Source: Oncomelania hupensis (taxonomy: Eukaryota > Mollusca > Gastropoda > Littorinimorpha > Pomatiopsidae). Taken from it: DNA of 64,000 bases. Below, piece by piece: positions 61,061-64,000 of this stretch (positions within the stretch are counted from its first letter, which is position 1; each line of letters starts with the position of its first letter). The notes under the pieces were generated by a model. That model had not been told where the DNA came from, ran no database searches, and saw nothing but the letters and a program-made list of their open reading frames with translations. A program made the position numbers and the translations under genes. The stretch covers positions 22,689,700-22,753,699 of the forward strand of contig CM072515.1 in assembly GCA_036898135.1 (NCBI GenBank). Direction: 5' to 3'.

Positions 61061-63362
61061 TGAAGAACTGCTCTGAAGAAGAGATGGTGCAGGAGGTGGA
61101 GATAGGCGATCCTCTAGCCAACAGCGATCACAACGTTGTGCACTTCAAAGTGGCCTTTTCTGAGCCTAGAGACAGTAATACCGACAGGAAGAAAGAGATA
61201 AGGGATTACAGAAAGGCAAACTGGAAGGTGGTCAGAGAAAACTTAGAAAAGGTGAATTGGGACAATGAATTTGAAGGGAAGAGCTGTAGTCAACAGTGGG
61301 ACTTGTTTCATCAAACGCTGCAGAAGGTGGTGAGAAGTTGCGTACCGCTGAAGAAAACGAGGTGCACTAGGAAGCCCAAATGGATGAATAGAGAGGCACT
61401 CAACAGTGTCAAGAAGAAGAGGAAGAAATGGAAGAAATACAGGCAGAGTGGTAGGCAAGAAGACTTTCTCGCATATAAACAGTGTCAGAATGACAGTACA
61501 AAACTCATCAGAGATAGTAAAAAGAAGTTTGAAGAAAAGCTGGCACAGAATATCAAGCAGGATACAAAGTCTTTTTATGCCTATGCAAGGGACAGGCTGC
61601 GCTGCAAGGTCAAAGTTGGTCCTCTGGAAGATAGTGACGGGGAGCTGCACACTGATGATGTGGAACAAGCGGACATCTTGAACAATTTCTTTGCATCAGT
61701 TTTCACGGTGGAGGGCAATGGTGACAGACCGGAACCCCAATGTAAGTTTACAGGCTCACCAGAGGAAAGACTGATGCATGTGATTTTTACTGAAGACATA
61801 GTCCTCAAGAAGTTGCAAAATCTGAACTCTAACAAGGCGCCAGGGGTTGACGAAATTTCACCAGCCGTACTGGTGGGAGCAGCGGAATCCTTAGCATATC
61901 CTCTGTCACTGATCTTACAGGCGTCCTTGGACACCGGAGAGGTGCCAGTGGGGTGGAAAGAGGCAAATGTTGTGCCGATATTCAAAAAGGGTGCAAAATG
62001 TAAAGCAGGAAATTACAGGCCGGTATCGCTGACTTCTCAGGTTGGGAAAGTCTTTGAAAGTATTTTGCGGGATTTCCTGAGCAGTCACCTTGAGAGGCAT
62101 CAGCTGGTCCGAGGCAGCCAACACGGCTTCTCAAAAGGAAAGTCCTGTCTGACAAACCTGCTCGTTTTCCTGGAGGACATGACACGCATGCTGGACGAAG
62201 GGAAAGATGTAGACGTCATCTACCTTGACTTTGCCAAGGCGTTCGACAAGGTCCCTCACAAGCGGCTCATTGATAAGCTGAAAGCACTCGGTGTGGACGG
62301 AAAAGTGCTGCAGTGGATGGAAGAGTGGCTGCGTGGCAGAAAGCAGAGAGTTGTGGTCAACGGACAAGCTTCTCCATGGGTAGATGTGACAAGCGGAGTT
62401 CCACAAGGATCCATTTTGGGGCCGACCATGTTCCTGGTGTTCATTAATGACTTGGAGGACGATATGCTGACCAGCGTTCTAAAGTTTGCTGATGACACTA
62501 AGATCTACGGCGACGTCTCCGACCCTGCGGGGAGCGACAAACTACAGCATGACCTTAAAGTAGCAGAAATGTGGTCAGAGAAGTGGCTGATGCAGTATAA
62601 CGTGGACAAGTGCAAGACTCTACATGCAGGCCGTAAAAACACTTGTCATGTTTACATGCTAGGAGGACAAGAACTTGGAGCAGTGGAGGAAGAAAGGGAC
62701 CTAGGCGTCATCATGCACAGGTCACTGTCGGTCAGTCGCCAGTGCTGCGAGGCAGCAAAACGAGCCAACAGAGCAGTAGGGCAGATCATGCGAACGGTCA
62801 CAGCCAGAACTAAGGAAGTTATTGTCCCACTCTACAAATCAATTGTACGACCACATCTGGAGTATTGTATCCAAGTATGGCGACCTTACCTCAAAAAAGA
62901 CATCGCAGAGTTGGAAAAGGTGCAGAGGAGAGCTACGAGATTGATCACAGGGATTGGTCACCTGCCGTACGATGAGAGACTAGCTTTTTGCAATTTGCAG
63001 AAATTAGAAGAAAGGAGAGACAGGGGAGATCTCATCGAGACATTCAAGATCATAAAGGGGCTTGAAAAAGTTTCTGCTGACAAATTTTTTACTTCATGCC
63101 AGTCATCATTCTACCATAGAGGTCACAGCAACAAACTGTTCAAAGACAGGTCTAGACTGAATCTCAGAAAAAACTTTTTTTCACAAAGAGTTGTGAACCC
63201 ATGGAATGCACTGAAACAATCAATTGTTGAAGCTGAAACCGTCAACCAGTTCAAAAACCGCCATGATAAAGAGACAGTTAAGGGGGTTAAAATAAGTTCT
63301 CAAACTTCCTACCCCGTCGGCCGCGCTCAGTGGCCACTCAGGTAAATTCAGGTAAAAAAAAT
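61061..63362 (+). mobile_element. CR1-like LINE, 5'-truncated, near-intact ORF
   Basis: It starts partway through the endonuclease and ends with AGGTAAATTCAGGTAAAAAAA, a short duplicated tail. The insertion point within the dispersed repeat is visible from the intact copy at 14.7 kb. Confidence 0.85.
61084..63345 (+). CDS. LINE endonuclease (end) / reverse transcriptase polyprotein
   Basis: A 753-residue open frame. It opens with the end of an apurinic-type endonuclease (SDHNVVHFKV, residues ~18-27). A basic spacer follows. The reverse transcriptase (~230-480) has PGVDEISPAVL, IFKKGAKCKAGNYRPVSLTS, YLDFAKAFDKVPHKRL, GVPQGSILGP and the catalytic LKFADDTKIY. The thumb and CR1-type C-terminus follow (YCIQVWRPYLKKDIAELEKV; RVVNPWNALK...VNQFKNRHDKE). 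All RT motifs I can check are intact and no stop breaks the frame. That implies a recent insertion, but with no N-terminal endonuclease or ORF1 it is not expected to be autonomous. Confidence 0.9.
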   Translation: MVQEVEIGDPLANSDHNVVHFKVAFSEPRDSNTDRKKEIRDYRKANWKVVRENLEKVNWDNEFEGKSCSQQWDLFHQTLQKVVRSCVPLKKTRCTRKPKWMNREALNSVKKKRKKWKKYRQSGRQEDFLAYKQCQNDSTKLIRDSKKKFEEKLAQNIKQDTKSFYAYARDRLRCKVKVGPLEDSDGELHTDDVEQADILNNFFASVFTVEGNGDRPEPQCKFTGSPEERLMHVIFTEDIVLKKLQNLNSNKAPGVDEISPAVLVGAAESLAYPLSLILQASLDTGEVPVGWKEANVVPIFKKGAKCKAGNYRPVSLTSQVGKVFESILRDFLSSHLERHQLVRGSQHGFSKGKSCLTNLLVFLEDMTRMLDEGKDVDVIYLDFAKAFDKVPHKRLIDKLKALGVDGKVLQWMEEWLRGRKQRVVVNGQASPWVDVTSGVPQGSILGPTMFLVFINDLEDDMLTSVLKFADDTKIYGDVSDPAGSDKLQHDLKVAEMWSEKWLMQYNVDKCKTLHAGRKNTCHVYMLGGQELGAVEEERDLGVIMHRSLSVSRQCCEAAKRANRAVGQIMRTVTARTKEVIVPLYKSIVRPHLEYCIQVWRPYLKKDIAELEKVQRRATRLITGIGHLPYDERLAFCNLQKLEERRDRGDLIETFKIIKGLEKVSADKFFTSCQSSFYHRGHSNKLFKDRSRLNLRKNFFSQRVVNPWNALKQSIVEAETVNQFKNRHDKETVKGVKISSQTSYPVGRAQWPLR

Positions 63363-63774
63363 ACTCGAACCCCCGGTTACAAAAACAAAATAGAATACAA
63401 ACATCATTATAAATTATCAACAAAACATATACATATACATATAAAATGCCTATATTGCTAAATAATAACATCATAGTGACCACCCGGCAGAAAGCGTCCA
63501 ACACTCCCAAGCTGATCCAACAGACCTCATACACAAACAAGGAGTCTTGTCCAGGAAGAGTTTTCAAGAAAAAAGGTAGGTTACTGATCTAGCAAAGAAG
63601 AAGATAGTATAGCAGAGTGATAGGACAGAGCAGGAATGGGAAAGAGTAAATGAGGAAGACAGCGACAGTGGAAATTTAAAGAACTAAATTTCCAGAAAGT
63701 GGGGACACTATTTATACTGAAACCCCCGGCACTCCAACGTGCCCAAGACTTTTAAAACACCCTGTATAATGAAC

Positions 63775-64000
63775 ATGTAATACAAAGCAAGGATCTAGGA
63801 GATGAGGTGCAACAGAAGACTTCTGGGCATTTCCTATACCCAGCACATCACTAACGATGAAGTCCGACAGACCATCACACAAGCCACTGAACAACACGAT
63901 GACACGCTCACAATGGCGAAGTAACAAAAACTTTGATGGTATGGCCATGTCACCAGAGCATCAGGTCTTGCAAAGACCATCCTGCAATGCACAGTGCAAG
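63775..64000 (+). mobile_element. LINE fragment related to the 22.4 kb copy
   Basis: The plus strand reads RRLLGISYTQHITNDEVRQ then ITQA, with stops before WYGHVTRASG, matching the end of the frame at 23265-22663. It runs off the window edge. Confidence 0.75.

Larger units (their letters stand above)
60872..63739. repeat. Dispersed repeat copy split by a LINE
   Basis: 60872-61060 and 63363-63739 together match 14690-15262. TAC lies on each side of the LINE, a possible 3-base target duplication. Confidence 0.75.
60514..63764 (-). mobile_element. Tc1/mariner-like element carrying nested insertions
   Basis: Inverted ends AGGGTGTTCCAAAAGTCTTG and its near complement AAGACTTTTAAAACACCCTG, with TA outside each. 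The minus strand at 60717-60634 encodes a transposase end, FDYRLYVCRVTNGAHIEHL then stop, typical of IS630/Tc1 relatives. The interior is replaced by a dispersed repeat and a LINE. Confidence 0.65.

Overview
This window is animal nuclear DNA: AT-rich, intron-rich and dense in transposons. GT-AG introns, coding exons of 80-320 bases, an axonemal-type dynein, a CCDC175-like coiled-coil gene, CR1-like LINEs and many hAT elements point to a marine invertebrate. A gastropod or other mollusc is my best guess, but that is inference. I see no bacterial genes and no CRISPR array.

Two spliced protein-coding genes lie in tandem, both on the minus strand. From about 1.7 to 8.2 kb are the first five coding exons of a coiled-coil protein (158 residues). 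They start at an ATG at 8180, and the gene continues off the left edge. The pattern resembles CCDC175. From 17.4 to 59.8 kb are 27 exons, one of them a possible 18-base microexon, giving the C-terminal 1,545 residues of a divergent dynein heavy chain. They cover the stalk and microtubule-binding tip, AAA5, the AAA5-AAA6 linker, AAA6 and the C-terminal domain. All splice phases agree from the first exon to the stop at 17415. The N-terminal two thirds lie beyond the right edge. The motor is far from the axonemal consensus, and a DNHD1-like protein is the leading candidate.

Most of the rest is mobile DNA. Cut-and-paste elements with visible terminal inverted repeats (TIRs) include hAT elements at 2375-3744, 5394-6683, 18412-20301 and 37072-38210. 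Short non-autonomous hAT-like copies lie at 1059-1538, 4076-4806 and 57671-58034. There is a piggyBac derivative (39042-39905), a Tigger/pogo derivative (40644-41474) and an unassigned element (58717-59481). LINE copies lie at 8.57-11.29, 11.31-12.95, 22.43-23.57, 61.06-63.36 and 63.77-64.0 kb. At 60.5-63.8 kb a LINE sits inside a dispersed repeat, which sits inside a Tc1/mariner-like element. Four tRNA-headed SINEs and a probable solo LTR are also present.

Simple repeats are abundant: (CTAT)n, (AT)n, (GA)n, (AAT)n, and an ATAATATAACAAC-type minisatellite at 28.8-30.3 kb. The long intron at 43.8-53.5 kb and the intergenic region at 13.2-17.3 kb hold little beyond repeats, apart from one possible plus-strand spliced transcript near 51.1-52.0 kb.
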